Source of the DNA: an uncultured Clostridia bacterium
GTDB lineage: Bacteria > Bacillota > Clostridia > TANB77 > CAG-508
DNA length: 64,000 nt
Assembly (NCBI GenBank): GCA_944392805.1
Contig: CALXXZ010000001.1
Span: 132,856-196,855, forward strand
Reading direction: 5' to 3'
Shown here: positions 49,543 through 58,899 of the stretch, piece after piece
Layout of the letters: every line of letters begins with the position of its first letter
Numbering within the stretch: position 1 is the first letter of the stretch
Notes under the pieces: generated by a model
The model's database searches: none
Told to the model about the DNA's origin: nothing
The model's input: only the letters and a program-made list of their open reading frames with translations
Position numbers and translations under genes: made by a program

Positions 49543-49581
49543 ATATCACTATTTGTATTTTGACATACTAAATAGTGATAT
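49543..49581. terminator. Bidirectional terminator between mecA and the M23 peptidase gene
   Basis: ATATCACTATTT/AAATAGTGATAT 12-base-pair stem with A/T flanks. Confidence 0.8.
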
Positions 49582-49586
49582 TTTAT

Positions 49587-50588
49587 TTAATAAACATAAT
49601 TCTGTGGATTATATGCAACTCCATTTACTCTTATCTCTAAATGAAGATGATTTCCTGTACTATTACCTGTACTTCCTACTTCTGCAATGGCTTGTCCTTG
49701 CTCAACTTTTGTTCCTGCACTATAATATAATTTACTGCAATGTCCATAATATGTTTCTACACCATTTCCGTGTGATATTACAGTTAGATATCCATATGAG
49801 CCTTTTTTTCCAGAGAATGTAACAGTTCCTGATGCTGCTGCTTTTATTTTTGTTCCTCTTGGTGCTGCTATATCTAAACCTGTATGGTCACTTACTCTTA
49901 TACTACTTTTTGCCCCAAATCTTGAAGTTATTGTTCCTGATATCGGTCTTATCAAATTAATTCCTAATGGTACTTTTTGATATGATACTTTTGATGATGT
50001 ATTTACTTTTCCTGTAGTTACAGGCTTTCTTGGTTGAACTACTACTTTTTTTACATATAAAGCTGCAACTGTTTCTTCTACTGTTGCAAAATCTTCTAAT
50101 TTAGTATCATATAATTCTAGTATTGATATTTTATCTATATTTGTACTTTCTTTTTCTTTTAATTGTGTTACTATTTGTTCAGCTGATGCAAAATCCGGTA
50201 CATAAGCTTTTTCTTCTTCTCCTTCTAATATTGCATAGTATTTATAATATGGTACTCCTGATTGTTTTACCATATCAAATATTTCATCATCATTTGTTGT
50301 AACATTTCTTTTTAAAAGGCATAATTTATATTCTGGTAAATGTTCATCTTCAACTTGTACAAATGCTACATTTGAATTTTCCTCTTCTTTACCTTCCATA
50401 TAATTATTAATCCTCATTTGTAATTTGCTTTTATCTTTACTATATCCTACAAATTCTCCATTTATTGTTACACTATATATTGGTTTGAAAAATAACGCTA
50501 CTGCACAAACTATTAAGAAGATTGAAATACCTATAAGTATCGTAAGCTTCATTGATTTTCTTGTAAATACAAGTATTTTTTTTATCAT
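49587..50588 (-). CDS. M23-family zinc peptidase, membrane-anchored
   Basis: 333 residues: a membrane anchor (about 12-34), an extracytoplasmic spacer, and a C-terminal LytM/M23 domain with SDHTGLDIAAP (His and Asp zinc ligands) and NHLHLEIRVNG. Expected to cut peptidoglycan crosslinks or to regulate other hydrolases; SpoIIQ-like roles in sporulation are possible but not shown. Start at ATG 50588 after GGGAGAAATCTA, with a TTGATA-17-TAAAAT promoter upstream. Confidence 0.87.
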   Translation of the reverse strand: MIKKILVFTRKSMKLTILIGISIFLIVCAVALFFKPIYSVTINGEFVGYSKDKSKLQMRINNYMEGKEEENSNVAFVQVEDEHLPEYKLCLLKRNVTTNDDEIFDMVKQSGVPYYKYYAILEGEEEKAYVPDFASAEQIVTQLKEKESTNIDKISILELYDTKLEDFATVEETVAALYVKKVVVQPRKPVTTGKVNTSSKVSYQKVPLGINLIRPISGTITSRFGAKSSIRVSDHTGLDIAAPRGTKIKAAASGTVTFSGKKGSYGYLTVISHGNGVETYYGHCSKLYYSAGTKVEQGQAIAEVGSTGNSTGNHLHLEIRVNGVAYNPQNYVY

Positions 50589-50617
50589 TAGATTTCTCCC
50601 TTTACACATTTTTCTAT

Positions 50618-50646
50618 ATTTTATATAACTTATAAGTTTTTATCAA
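50618..50646 (-). promoter_or_regulatory. Promoter of the M23 peptidase gene
   Basis: Minus-strand TTGATA (50641-50646), 17 bases, TAAAAT (50618-50623). Confidence 0.6.
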
Positions 50647-50748
50647 TTTTTCTCAAAGAGATTCTGCATTATTTTAAGGTTACTTTTCTCTTTTTTCCTC
50701 CCATTTCCTTTATTTTATTCCGTATTTCTTTTTTTAGTTAAAACAAAT

Positions 50749-50842
50749 TTAAGCGATATATATTACTATTGAATAAAGTCGGCCCTGGTACGAAAGCCTC
50801 AGCTATGTTTCGACTATAAAATAATAATATATATCGCTTTAT
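50749..50842. ncRNA. Structured palindromic element, copy B (possible RNA)
   Basis: Outer stem 50751-50770/50820-50839 (19 of 20 pairs), inner stem AGTCG 50777-50781/CGACT 50811-50815, and an apical loop sharing CCC, ACGAA, CAG and TATGTTT with copy A at 1724-1829. The inner and outer stems differ from copy A in a base-pair-preserving way. Lies between the CotF-like gene and the M23 promoter. Strand and function unknown. Confidence 0.4.
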
Positions 50843-50859
50843 TGGATTTTACAAAAAAA

Positions 50860-51108
50860 TTATCCTTGTTGTAATTCAGTTTTCACTGTTTCAATTTCTG
50901 TTGTTGTAGCTTTCTGTGCGGGTTTATAATAACCTTTTGCATTTGCTACTTTAAACAATTCATATTGAAAACATTCATCATTATTTCTTATTTGTTGAAA
51001 TGTTTGTCTTAATTGCATATTCTCTGTTTCTGATATTGCAGTTTGATATGCAGTCAAATCTGATTTGACACTACCTAAAATATCATTTACCATTGTTTTT
51101 TCATCCAT
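50860..51108 (-). CDS. CotF-like spore coat protein
   Basis: 82 residues of two long helices in the CotF/ferritin-like spore coat pattern (MVNDILGSVKSDLTAYQTAI, then QLRQTFQQIRNNDECFQYELFKVANAKGYYKPAQ). Proteins of this kind are found in the coat of Bacillus and Clostridia spores. ATG 51108 after AAGGAGAG is preferred over 51114. Second gene of a coat protein pair, followed by palindromic element B. Confidence 0.78.
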   Translation of the reverse strand: MDEKTMVNDILGSVKSDLTAYQTAISETENMQLRQTFQQIRNNDECFQYELFKVANAKGYYKPAQKATTTEIETVKTELQQG

Positions 51109-51120
51109 GTTCATCTCTCC

Positions 51121-51309
51121 TTAATTATTTAAAAAATTCATTAATTTTTGTTTTGTGTTTAATGCATCTTGTGCTGATTTTGTAAACATTTGCTTTATTT
51201 GAGCATCTTGTACTTGATTTGAATAAGTATTTAATTTTTGATAAGCTGTTTCATGTGCTCCTATTAAATGTCTTAAATGTTGTAATTCTACCTGTGTTAA
51301 ATTTGCCAT
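51121..51309 (-). CDS. Small spore-coat-like protein
   Basis: 62 residues, two helices (VELQHLRHLIGAHETAYQKL and AQIKQMFTKSAQDALNTKQ), the shape of the short CotF-partner proteins of Clostridia. ATG 51309 follows AAGGGTGATTTTA. Twelve bases before the CotF-like gene; probably assembled together in the spore coat. Confidence 0.72.
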   Translation of the reverse strand: MANLTQVELQHLRHLIGAHETAYQKLNTYSNQVQDAQIKQMFTKSAQDALNTKQKLMNFLNN

Positions 51310-51382
51310 TAAAATCACCCTTTCTTTTTTGATATGTCTTTATTATGTACATTTTTAGGAAGTTTATACCAAAACAAAAAAT

Positions 51383-51404
51383 AAAGTGAGAATTGCTTCT
51401 CACC
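51383..51404 (-). terminator. Terminator of pcrA
   Basis: GTGAGAA/TTCTCAC stem followed on the minus strand by a T-rich tail, directly after the pcrA stop. Confidence 0.75.
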
Positions 51405-53708
51405 TTATATTATTTCTAAATTTGCAAATTTAGCCATTAATCTCTTGTGTCCAACTTTATCAAAATTAATATCTACTTTTAAATCATTTCCTTCTTCTTC
51501 AACATAATTGATTGTACCTTCTCCAAACTTTTTGTGATAAACTCTAGTACCTGACTGATATGCTGAAAAATCAATTGTTTGTGCTTCTGTTTTCTTATTT
51601 AAATTATTTAAGAAACTTTCTGCTGTTCTAAATGAATATCCTGTATTTGAGCTTGCTGCAGCAGTTGCATATTGTGGTTCTGTAGCTTTATATGTCTTAA
51701 TATTTCCATTATCTCTACTTCCATAACTCCATGAATATCCACTATCTCCGAATATACTTTCTCTTTTTTGAGTTTTTTGTATTTTTTCATATCCATCTAA
51801 TAAATCTTTTGGTATTTCTTCTAAAAATCTTGAAGGTGGATTATGTGTTGTTGAACCAAAAGTTGTACGTTGTTTACTATTTGTTAAATACAAGTTTTCT
51901 TTTGCTCTTGTTACTCCAACATAACATAAACGTCTTTCTTCTTCAAGTTCTTTTTGTTCACCTATTGATTTATAACCTGGAAAAATTCCTTCTTCCATTC
52001 CAACTAAAAATACTGTTGGAAATTCTAGTCCTTTTGCACTATGTAATGTCATTAATGTTACTGATTCATCTGTTTCTTCCATATTATCTAGATCACTTGA
52101 AAGTGTTATTCCTTCTAAGAAATCGCTTAATCCATTTTCAGCTGACTCTTCTTCAAATTCTATTGCTACATTTAAAAATTCATCTAAGTTTGCTATTCTG
52201 TTTTCTGCTTCAACTGTATTTTCATTTTCTAAGCTTTGAGTATATCCTGTATCTTTTAATATCTTTTTAATTAATTCAGAAATTTTTAATTCGTCTTTTT
52301 TTGCAATTATTTCTTCCATACAATTTATGAATTCTCTTGAGCTTAAATATACTCTATTTAATCCATATTGCTCTGCATTTTTTATTACTTCATACATTGA
52401 TATTCCAAATTCTTCTGCTACTTTTGCAATATTGTCTAAACTTGTTTTTCCAATCCCTCTTTTAGGTTCATTTATTATTCTATTTAAGCTTAAATTATCT
52501 GATGTGTTTTGCACTAATCTTAAATATGATATAATATCTTTTATTTCTTTTCTTTCATAGAATTTTAATCCACCTATTATTTTATATGGAATTCCTTCTC
52601 TTCTTAAAATTTCTTCTATTGCTCTTGATTGTGTATTCATTCTATATAATACTGCAAAGTCTGAATATTTGTAATATTCTTCTCTTCTTAAGTGTTCTAT
52701 CTGTTCTGCAATATATCTTCCTTCATCATATTCATTATCTGCTGAAAATACTTTTGGTAAATTTCCTACTTCATTTTCAGTCCATAATTTTTTATCATAT
52801 TTTACTTCATTGTTTTTTATTACTGCATTTGCTACTTTTAGAATATTTCCTGTACATCTATAATTTTGTTCTAGTTTTATTATTTTTGTTCCAGGAAAAT
52901 CTCTTTCAAAATTTAATATGTTTGATATATCTGCTCCTCTAAAGCTGTATATTCCTTGATCATTATCTCCTACGGCTGTAATATTTCCATGTTTTGAAGC
53001 TAACATTGTTACTAATGTAAATTGTGATTTATTTGTATCTTGATATTCATCTACTAATATATATTGAAATTTGTTTGAGTAATATTCAAGTACATCAACA
53101 TTTTCTTTTAATATTTTTATTGTGTAATTTATTATATCATCAAAATCTATTGCATTATTTTCTTTTAATTTTTTTTGATATCTTTCATACACTACTGCAA
53201 TTTTTTCTTTTCTAAAATCTCCTTGTGCTCTTGCTAAATATGCATCTGGGTCCAACATTTCATTTTTGGCATTACTTATTTCTGATATTACTGCTCTGTC
53301 ACTAAATAGTTTTTCATCATATTGTAAATCTTTTAATATCTGTTTTATCATTGTTTTTTGGTCTGTTGTATCAAATATTATAAATGATGAATCAAATCCT
53401 ATTCTATCTATAAATTTTCTTAGTATTCGTACACATATTGAATGGAATGTTCCTATCCACATATCTTTTACTGCTTCTCCTACTAAGGCTTCTATTCTTT
53501 CTTTCATTTCATTTGCTGCTTTATTTGTAAATGTTATTGCTAATATATTCCATGGCAATACATTTTTTTCACTCATTAAGTATGCTATTTTATATGTTAA
53601 TACTTTTGTTTTTCCACTTCCTGCACCTGCTATTACTAAGCATGGTCCTTCTGTATTTATTACTGCTTCATATTGTTTGTCATTTAGTTCTTTTAATTTT
53701 TCTTCCAT
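51405..53708 (-). CDS. pcrA: ATP-dependent DNA helicase PcrA/UvrD
   Basis: 767-residue superfamily-1A helicase. Motif I AGAGSGKTKVL, motif II LVDEYQDTN, motif III VGDNDQGIYSFRGAD, motif IV LEQNYRC and motifs V/VI (MTLHSAKGLEFPTVF, CYVGVTRAKENLYL) are complete, and the C-terminal RNA-polymerase-interacting tail (ARVYHKKFGEGTI type, GTRVYHKKFGEGTINYVE) is present. Acts in repair and replication-conflict removal. Own promoter upstream. Confidence 0.95.
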   Translation of the reverse strand: MEEKLKELNDKQYEAVINTEGPCLVIAGAGSGKTKVLTYKIAYLMSEKNVLPWNILAITFTNKAANEMKERIEALVGEAVKDMWIGTFHSICVRILRKFIDRIGFDSSFIIFDTTDQKTMIKQILKDLQYDEKLFSDRAVISEISNAKNEMLDPDAYLARAQGDFRKEKIAVVYERYQKKLKENNAIDFDDIINYTIKILKENVDVLEYYSNKFQYILVDEYQDTNKSQFTLVTMLASKHGNITAVGDNDQGIYSFRGADISNILNFERDFPGTKIIKLEQNYRCTGNILKVANAVIKNNEVKYDKKLWTENEVGNLPKVFSADNEYDEGRYIAEQIEHLRREEYYKYSDFAVLYRMNTQSRAIEEILRREGIPYKIIGGLKFYERKEIKDIISYLRLVQNTSDNLSLNRIINEPKRGIGKTSLDNIAKVAEEFGISMYEVIKNAEQYGLNRVYLSSREFINCMEEIIAKKDELKISELIKKILKDTGYTQSLENENTVEAENRIANLDEFLNVAIEFEEESAENGLSDFLEGITLSSDLDNMEETDESVTLMTLHSAKGLEFPTVFLVGMEEGIFPGYKSIGEQKELEEERRLCYVGVTRAKENLYLTNSKQRTTFGSTTHNPPSRFLEEIPKDLLDGYEKIQKTQKRESIFGDSGYSWSYGSRDNGNIKTYKATEPQYATAAASSNTGYSFRTAESFLNNLNKKTEAQTIDFSAYQSGTRVYHKKFGEGTINYVEEEGNDLKVDINFDKVGHKRLMAKFANLEII

Positions 53709-53740
53709 TATTACTGCCCTTTCTTCAAATATTTGTTTGT

Positions 53741-53769
53741 ATTCTACTATATTTTTTACTTTTTTGCAA
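53741..53769 (-). promoter_or_regulatory. Promoter of pcrA
   Basis: Minus-strand TTGCAA (53764-53769), 17 bases, TAGAAT (53741-53746). Confidence 0.6.
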
Positions 53770-53786
53770 TAGTTTTTTGAATTATT

Positions 53787-54518
53787 TTATATTCTTGTAG
53801 CAATTATTCCTAATATAAAACCTACCATATTTCCTATCGCTGACATTCTCCCTTTATATAGTTTATTTGATTCTGGTATTAGCTCTCCTGATACAATATA
53901 AAGCATTGCTCCTGCTGCAAAACTTAAGCATATTGCTATTATCTGTTCTGATACCTTTCCTACTATACTTCCTATTAGAGCACCAATTCCAGTTGCTATT
54001 CCTGATAATATTACATATATCATTATTTTGTAAATTTTCATTCCTCCATTTTTCATTGGTAGCGCCATCGATATTCCTTCTGGTATATCATGAAAACATA
54101 TAGCAAGCGCTAGCGAATAGCCTAATTTAATTGATGCATCAAATCCTGATCCTATTGCTAAGCCTTCTGGTATATTGTGTATTGCTAATCCTATGCTTAC
54201 TATTATTCCTGTCTTTAATAAATTAGTTTTTGTACTTAATGTTCCTGTTTTTCTTTTAAATTTTTTATCTACTATCAAATCACATATTATCATTATTATT
54301 ATTCCAATAAATATCCCTATTATTGCCTCTGATATTTGACTTATCTCTAAAGCTTCTGGTATTAAATCAAAACATATTACTGCCATCATCAGCCCTGCAG
54401 CAAATGATAATATAAAACTCAAAAATTTGTCTGATTTACTATTTAGTACACATCCTATTAGCCCTCCTATCGTTGTTCCTATAGTTCCAAAAAATAAACC
54501 TATAATCGTTGTATTCAT
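53787..54518 (-). CDS. ZIP-family divalent metal transporter
   Basis: 243 residues with eight predicted membrane helices. The metal-site helices read HNIPEGLAIGSGF (TM4) and CFHDIPEGISMALP (TM5), the ZIP signature for Zn/Fe/Mn uptake. The His-rich loop of eukaryotic ZIPs is absent. Start at ATG 54518 after GGAAGAAATT. Metal specificity cannot be read from the sequence. Confidence 0.9.
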   Translation of the reverse strand: MNTTIIGLFFGTIGTTIGGLIGCVLNSKSDKFLSFILSFAAGLMMAVICFDLIPEALEISQISEAIIGIFIGIIIMIICDLIVDKKFKRKTGTLSTKTNLLKTGIIVSIGLAIHNIPEGLAIGSGFDASIKLGYSLALAICFHDIPEGISMALPMKNGGMKIYKIMIYVILSGIATGIGALIGSIVGKVSEQIIAICLSFAAGAMLYIVSGELIPESNKLYKGRMSAIGNMVGFILGIIATRI

Positions 54519-54532
54519 AATTTCTTCCATAT

Positions 54533-54574
54533 AAAAAAACTCCTTTATATAATATATATTAAAAGAGTTTTTTT
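54533..54574 (-). terminator. Terminator of prfA
   Basis: AAAAAAACTC/GAGTTTTTTT stem between prfA and the ZIP gene, T runs on both strands. Confidence 0.7.
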
Positions 54575-54581
54575 ATTACTT

Positions 54582-55643
54582 TTATTCTTCTTCGCCTTTT
54601 AATCTCTCAGCTCTATCTGCGGCGATTAAATTATCTACCATTTCATCAATATCCCCATTTAAGAAATTTTCCATTTGGAATACACTCATTCCAATTCTAT
54701 GATCTGTTATACGTCCTTGTGGATAATTATATGTTCTTATTTTTTCACTTCTATCTCCACTACCTACTTGTGTTTTTCTTGCATTTGATATTTCTGCATC
54801 TTGTTTTTCTTTTTCTATATTATATAATCTTGAACGCAACATTTTCATAGCATATTCTCTATTTTGTAATTGTGAACGTTCTGTTTGGCATTCTACAACG
54901 ATTCCTGTTGGTTCATGTATTAATCTTACAGCTGATGAAGTTTTATTAATATGTTGTCCTCCTGCTCCTGATGCTCTAAATACTTCCATTTTTATATCTG
55001 CTGGATTTATTTCAATTTCTACATCTTCTACTACTGGAAGTACTGCAACCGTAGCTGTTGATGTATGTATTCTTCCACTACTTTCTGTATCTGGTACTCT
55101 TTGTACCCTATGAACTCCACTTTCGAATTTTAATCTACTATATGCTCCTTTTCCAGTAATCATAAATGATATTTCTTTGTATCCACCTAATTCTGTTTCA
55201 TTTTCATTTAAAACATCTATTTTCCAGTGCTTTTTTTCTGCATACATTGAATACATTCTAAATAGTGTTCCTGCAAATAATGCTGCTTCTTCTCCTCCAG
55301 CTCCACCACGAATTTCACATATTATGTTTTTATCATCATTTGGGTCTTTTGGGATTAATAACATTTTTAATTCTTCTTCTATTTTTGGAAGATTTTCTTT
55401 TGCTTCATAATAATCTATTTCAGCAAGTTCTTTTAATTCTTTATCTTCCATCATTTCTTTTGCATCTTCCATTCTTTGCTTTTCTTTTTTGTATTCTCTA
55501 TATTTTGATACAACTTCTTCTATTGAACTGTGTTCTTTTATTAGTTTTTGCCATTCTGTTTGATTTGCTATTATTTCTGGGTCACTTATTTGTTTTGTTA
55601 ATTCCTCATATCTATTTTCTACTGCTTCTAATTTGTCAAACAT
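54582..55643 (-). CDS. prfA: Peptide chain release factor 1
   Basis: 353 residues. The peptidyl-tRNA hydrolysis motif GGQ is at 228-230 ([12 protein letters not shown]), the stop-codon tripeptide region [14 protein letters not shown] has the P-x-T form of RF1, not the SPF of RF2. Terminates translation at UAA/UAG. Common partner prmC is not adjacent; the gene has its own promoter. Confidence 0.95.
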   Translation of the reverse strand: MFDKLEAVENRYEELTKQISDPEIIANQTEWQKLIKEHSSIEEVVSKYREYKKEKQRMEDAKEMMEDKELKELAEIDYYEAKENLPKIEEELKMLLIPKDPNDDKNIICEIRGGAGGEEAALFAGTLFRMYSMYAEKKHWKIDVLNENETELGGYKEISFMITGKGAYSRLKFESGVHRVQRVPDTESSGRIHTSTATVAVLPVVEDVEIEINPADIKMEVFRASGAGGQHINKTSSAVRLIHEPTGIVVECQTERSQLQNREYAMKMLRSRLYNIEKEKQDAEISNARKTQVGSGDRSEKIRTYNYPQGRITDHRIGMSVFQMENFLNGDIDEMVDNLIAADRAERLKGEEE

Positions 55644-55675
55644 ATTTATCTCCTCTTTCTTTTTTTACTTATGAT

Positions 55676-55704
55676 ATTATACTATATGTTGGGAGTTTTT
55701 TCAA
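55676..55704 (-). promoter_or_regulatory. Promoter of prfA
   Basis: Minus-strand TTGAAA (55699-55704), 17 bases, TATAAT (55676-55681). Confidence 0.65.
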
Positions 55705-55734
55705 GTAGTACCTAAAAATAAAAGAAGCTACACA

Positions 55735-57687
55735 TTAAAGTATAACTTCATTATATTTTATTTTTTCTCTATCTAGAATTTCTTTTTCTCTTTTTGTACA
55801 TGTTAAAATAATAATCTGTCTATCTTTAAATTCTGATGTTAAGTATAATAAAATATTTTTTAATCTGTCATTATCAAAATATGCGAAAGCTTCATCTAAT
55901 ATTATTGGTACTTTTTCTTTTGATATTTCGTCTAACATTGCAAGTCTTAATGATAAATATAATTGGTCAATAGTTCCTATACTCAATCTATCAGCTGGAA
56001 CATAATTACCATTATCAAGTTCAATAGTTAAACCTTGATCATCACTAAAATATAAATTTGTATATTTATTTTTTGTGATTTTAGAAATATTTTTTGATAA
56101 TTTCTCTGTAAAAATTGGGCTTACACTATTTTTCATTCTTTCATACGCTTTTTCTAACAATTTTTTTGCTAGTTCTATGCTTGAATTTATTTTTTGTAAA
56201 TTTTCGTATTGTTCTTCATATGCAATTAATTCTTCTTCTAATTTTGATAAATTTTCTAATTGTGGTTCTATATTATCTTTTTTTAATTCTAATTTATTTA
56301 TTTCTAATTTATCATTATTTAATTTATATTCATTAATATTTATTTCTTCTTCAATTTTTTCTGTATCTAATAAATTATTTATTTCTTCTTCATCAAGATT
56401 ATTTTTATATTTATTTAATAATTTATATTCTTCTAAATTATTTTCTGATTTATTTTCTGATTTTATTTTATTTATTTCATTATTTATTTCTTGCCAATTT
56501 TTTTCTATTATTTTTTTCTCATTTAATAAATTATTTTTTTCATTTTCTATTTTTTCTAATTCTTCTCTTTTATTTTTTTCTAAATTTCTTAATTTTTTAT
56601 TTAATTTATTTTTTAAAAATAGAGAAAAAATTAAATACGTTGGTACTGTAAGGGAAAAAATATATTTAATTATTTTATTTTCTATTATTTTTGGAATAAA
56701 AATTATCCATAAAATATTAATTAAAATTAATAAAATAAATAATATATTTAATTTATTATTTAATCTATTTTTTTCATATTTTTTATCCGGATATTTTTTA
56801 TCATTATTTTTTTTCAAATATTCTTGTTTTTTTATTTCTATTTTATTTTTTAATTCATCAATTTTATTTTTATTTTCTTCATTTATTTTTTCTTTTATTT
56901 TTATTTTTTCATTTTCTATATTATTTTTATCTTTTATTTTTTTTATTTCTTTTAATAAATTATTTTTTATTTGATTTTTTTCTATATTATTTTTTATTTG
57001 ATTTTTTTCTTCTTCAATTTCATATAAAATATTTTCATATTTTTTTAATTCATTAATTTCATTTTTATTTTTTTCAATATTTTTTTCTAAAATATTTATT
57101 GGTTTTTCTCTGCTTCTTTCTGTTCCAATTTCTTCTAATTGTTTCTTATTAATTTTTTCTATTGCTTTTTTATAAGAAATATTGTCTTCGCCAGTCCCTA
57201 AGAGATTAGACAACCTTTGTATTAGACTACTTTGGGCATCTTTTCCAATTTTTACCTCTTGTTGCATTGCAATTGATGTTGCTAAAAACATTTCTTCATT
57301 TATTTGAGTTTGCTCATAAAAGAATTCGCTTCCTTTATTTTTATCAATATTAAATTCTTTTGTAATATCCTCTCCTTTTTCATTAAATATTATTGGATTT
57401 TTTTTATTAAATTCTCTAAATATTTCATATTTATTTTTATTATCTAATTCATATGATAATTTACCAGAAAATTCTTCACTATCCCATGGTTTATATTTTT
57501 CAAAATCTGAAATGTCTTTTCCTTTTTTATTTTTTGATGTTCCATAAAATATATTTAATATAAATTTTAATAAAGTTGATTTTCCACTTTCATTTTTTCC
57601 ATATATTATATTTATATTATTTTTTAAATTTATTTCTTTATTTTTTAATTTACCATATGAATTTATTTTTATTTTATTTATTTTCAA
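55735..57687 (-). CDS. YhaN/SbcC-like AAA ATPase
   Basis: 650 residues. N-terminal P-loop YGKNESGKSTLLKFI (about 29-43), a long Lys/Glu/Asn coiled coil broken by a hydrophobic hairpin (about 310-355, LNILFILLILINILWIIF), and a C-terminal ABC-type half with LSIGTIDQLYLSLRLA signature and VPIILDEAFAYFD Walker B. It pairs with the upstream SbcD-like nuclease, as YhaN/YhaO do in Bacillus, a Rad50/Mre11-like machine. The membrane hairpin suggests membrane association. Confidence 0.85.
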   Translation of the reverse strand: MKINKIKINSYGKLKNKEINLKNNINIIYGKNESGKSTLLKFILNIFYGTSKNKKGKDISDFEKYKPWDSEEFSGKLSYELDNKNKYEIFREFNKKNPIIFNEKGEDITKEFNIDKNKGSEFFYEQTQINEEMFLATSIAMQQEVKIGKDAQSSLIQRLSNLLGTGEDNISYKKAIEKINKKQLEEIGTERSREKPINILEKNIEKNKNEINELKKYENILYEIEEEKNQIKNNIEKNQIKNNLLKEIKKIKDKNNIENEKIKIKEKINEENKNKIDELKNKIEIKKQEYLKKNNDKKYPDKKYEKNRLNNKLNILFILLILINILWIIFIPKIIENKIIKYIFSLTVPTYLIFSLFLKNKLNKKLRNLEKNKREELEKIENEKNNLLNEKKIIEKNWQEINNEINKIKSENKSENNLEEYKLLNKYKNNLDEEEINNLLDTEKIEEEININEYKLNNDKLEINKLELKKDNIEPQLENLSKLEEELIAYEEQYENLQKINSSIELAKKLLEKAYERMKNSVSPIFTEKLSKNISKITKNKYTNLYFSDDQGLTIELDNGNYVPADRLSIGTIDQLYLSLRLAMLDEISKEKVPIILDEAFAYFDNDRLKNILLYLTSEFKDRQIIILTCTKREKEILDREKIKYNEVIL

Positions 57688-57700
57688 ATAAATCCCTCCA

Positions 57701-58771
57701 TTATTCTAGTATTTCCATTCCTATTTCTAATGCATTTTCTATTATTTCTTCATCATATTCTTTTTTATTTATTTCTTGTAGTATCTCTTTTACAAATAAA
57801 CCTTTTAATGTATTTTTTTTTGATATTTTTTCTATATCATAATTTGGTTTTGTTTGATTTTTTATTTTTATTATTTTTTCATTTAAATCATATTTATATA
57901 AATTATATATATTTATTTCAAAATTTCTTTTCCCTATTAATATTATTTTATATAATTTATTTTCTTCTATTTTTATATTATTTATTTTTTCGATTAATTC
58001 TTCTATTGATTGTATTTCTGTGCAGTCTAATTCATATTCTACAAATTCTGTTTCATCTAATTTTATAAATTCTATTTTATTTTCTTGTTTTGTTATTTCT
58101 CCTGCAATCATTCCATGTTCTCCTAATTCATCAAATCCTAATGATATTGTTGAACCTGGATATATTATTTTTTCTTTTTCTGAATAATTTGTTTTATGAA
58201 TATGTCCCAATGCTATATAATTAAATCCTTTTTCTTCAAGCATTTTTTTGTTCATTGAATTATATTGCTTGTCTTCTAAATTTGCGCCATCCAATGTTCC
58301 ATGTATTATTAGTATATTTATTTTTTCTGAATTTTCTATTTCTAACTCTTCTATTTTCGTGTCTGAACAATAAAAATCATCAAAACCATATCCATATATA
58401 TCTACATTTTCTAATTCTACTTTTTCTATTTGAGAATTAAAAATTTTTACATTATTATTCCATTTGAAGTCATTATAATATGATTTTTTTAAATAGGGAT
58501 CATGATTTCCTGGTGAAATAAATATTTTTGTTTCTGGAATTTCTTTAAATAAATTATTTATATATTCTATTGTTGTCCTTCTTATATATTTGTGTTCATA
58601 TAAATCTCCTGATATAAATAAATCCTCTATATTATTTTCTTTTATATATTCTATTACTTTTTTGAATATTTTTCTTTGTTCTATCCTTCTTTTTTCTCCT
58701 AGATTTCCCTTATCTGACAATGTAGTAAATGGAGAATCAAAGTGCATATCTGCTATATGTACAAATTTCAT
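57701..58771 (-). CDS. YhaO/SbcD-like DNA repair exonuclease (metallophosphoesterase)
   Basis: 356 residues. Metallophosphoesterase motifs in order: DMHFDSPF (8-15), SGDLYEHKY, SPGNHDPYLK, IIHGTLDG and LGHIHKTN. The C-terminal capping region is helical and Lys-rich. It starts its operon with a TTGAAA-17-TAAAAT promoter and is followed 13 bases later by the YhaN-like ATPase. Expected to process DNA ends. Confidence 0.87.
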   Translation of the reverse strand: MKFVHIADMHFDSPFTTLSDKGNLGEKRRIEQRKIFKKVIEYIKENNIEDLFISGDLYEHKYIRRTTIEYINNLFKEIPETKIFISPGNHDPYLKKSYYNDFKWNNNVKIFNSQIEKVELENVDIYGYGFDDFYCSDTKIEELEIENSEKINILIIHGTLDGANLEDKQYNSMNKKMLEEKGFNYIALGHIHKTNYSEKEKIIYPGSTISLGFDELGEHGMIAGEITKQENKIEFIKLDETEFVEYELDCTEIQSIEELIEKINNIKIEENKLYKIILIGKRNFEINIYNLYKYDLNEKIIKIKNQTKPNYDIEKISKKNTLKGLFVKEILQEINKKEYDEEIIENALEIGMEILE

Positions 58772-58805
58772 TTTACAGCCTCCTATCTGTTTTTATTGTG
58801 TTTAT

Positions 58806-58834
58806 ATTTTATCTTATTTTTTGGTTTTTTTCAA
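58806..58834 (-). promoter_or_regulatory. Promoter of the yhaO-yhaN operon
   Basis: Minus-strand TTGAAA (58829-58834), 17 bases, TAAAAT (58806-58811). Confidence 0.6.
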
Positions 58835-58860
58835 TACTTTTTTACGAAAGTTTTTTCGCA

Positions 58861-58893
58861 AAAAAATAACACTAATTATTTCTAATTAGTGTC
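58861..58893 (-). terminator. Terminator of the VirD4-like operon
   Basis: ACACTAATTA/TAATTAGTGT 10-base-pair stem followed on the minus strand by a run of Ts. Confidence 0.8.
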
Positions 58894-58899
58894 ATTATT

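Noticed and set aside
56075..56974. A 299-codon plus-strand frame rich in Phe, Ser and Leu
   Set aside because: Antisense to the Lys/Glu/Asn coiled coil of the YhaN-like ATPase; composition is exactly that expected of a shadow.
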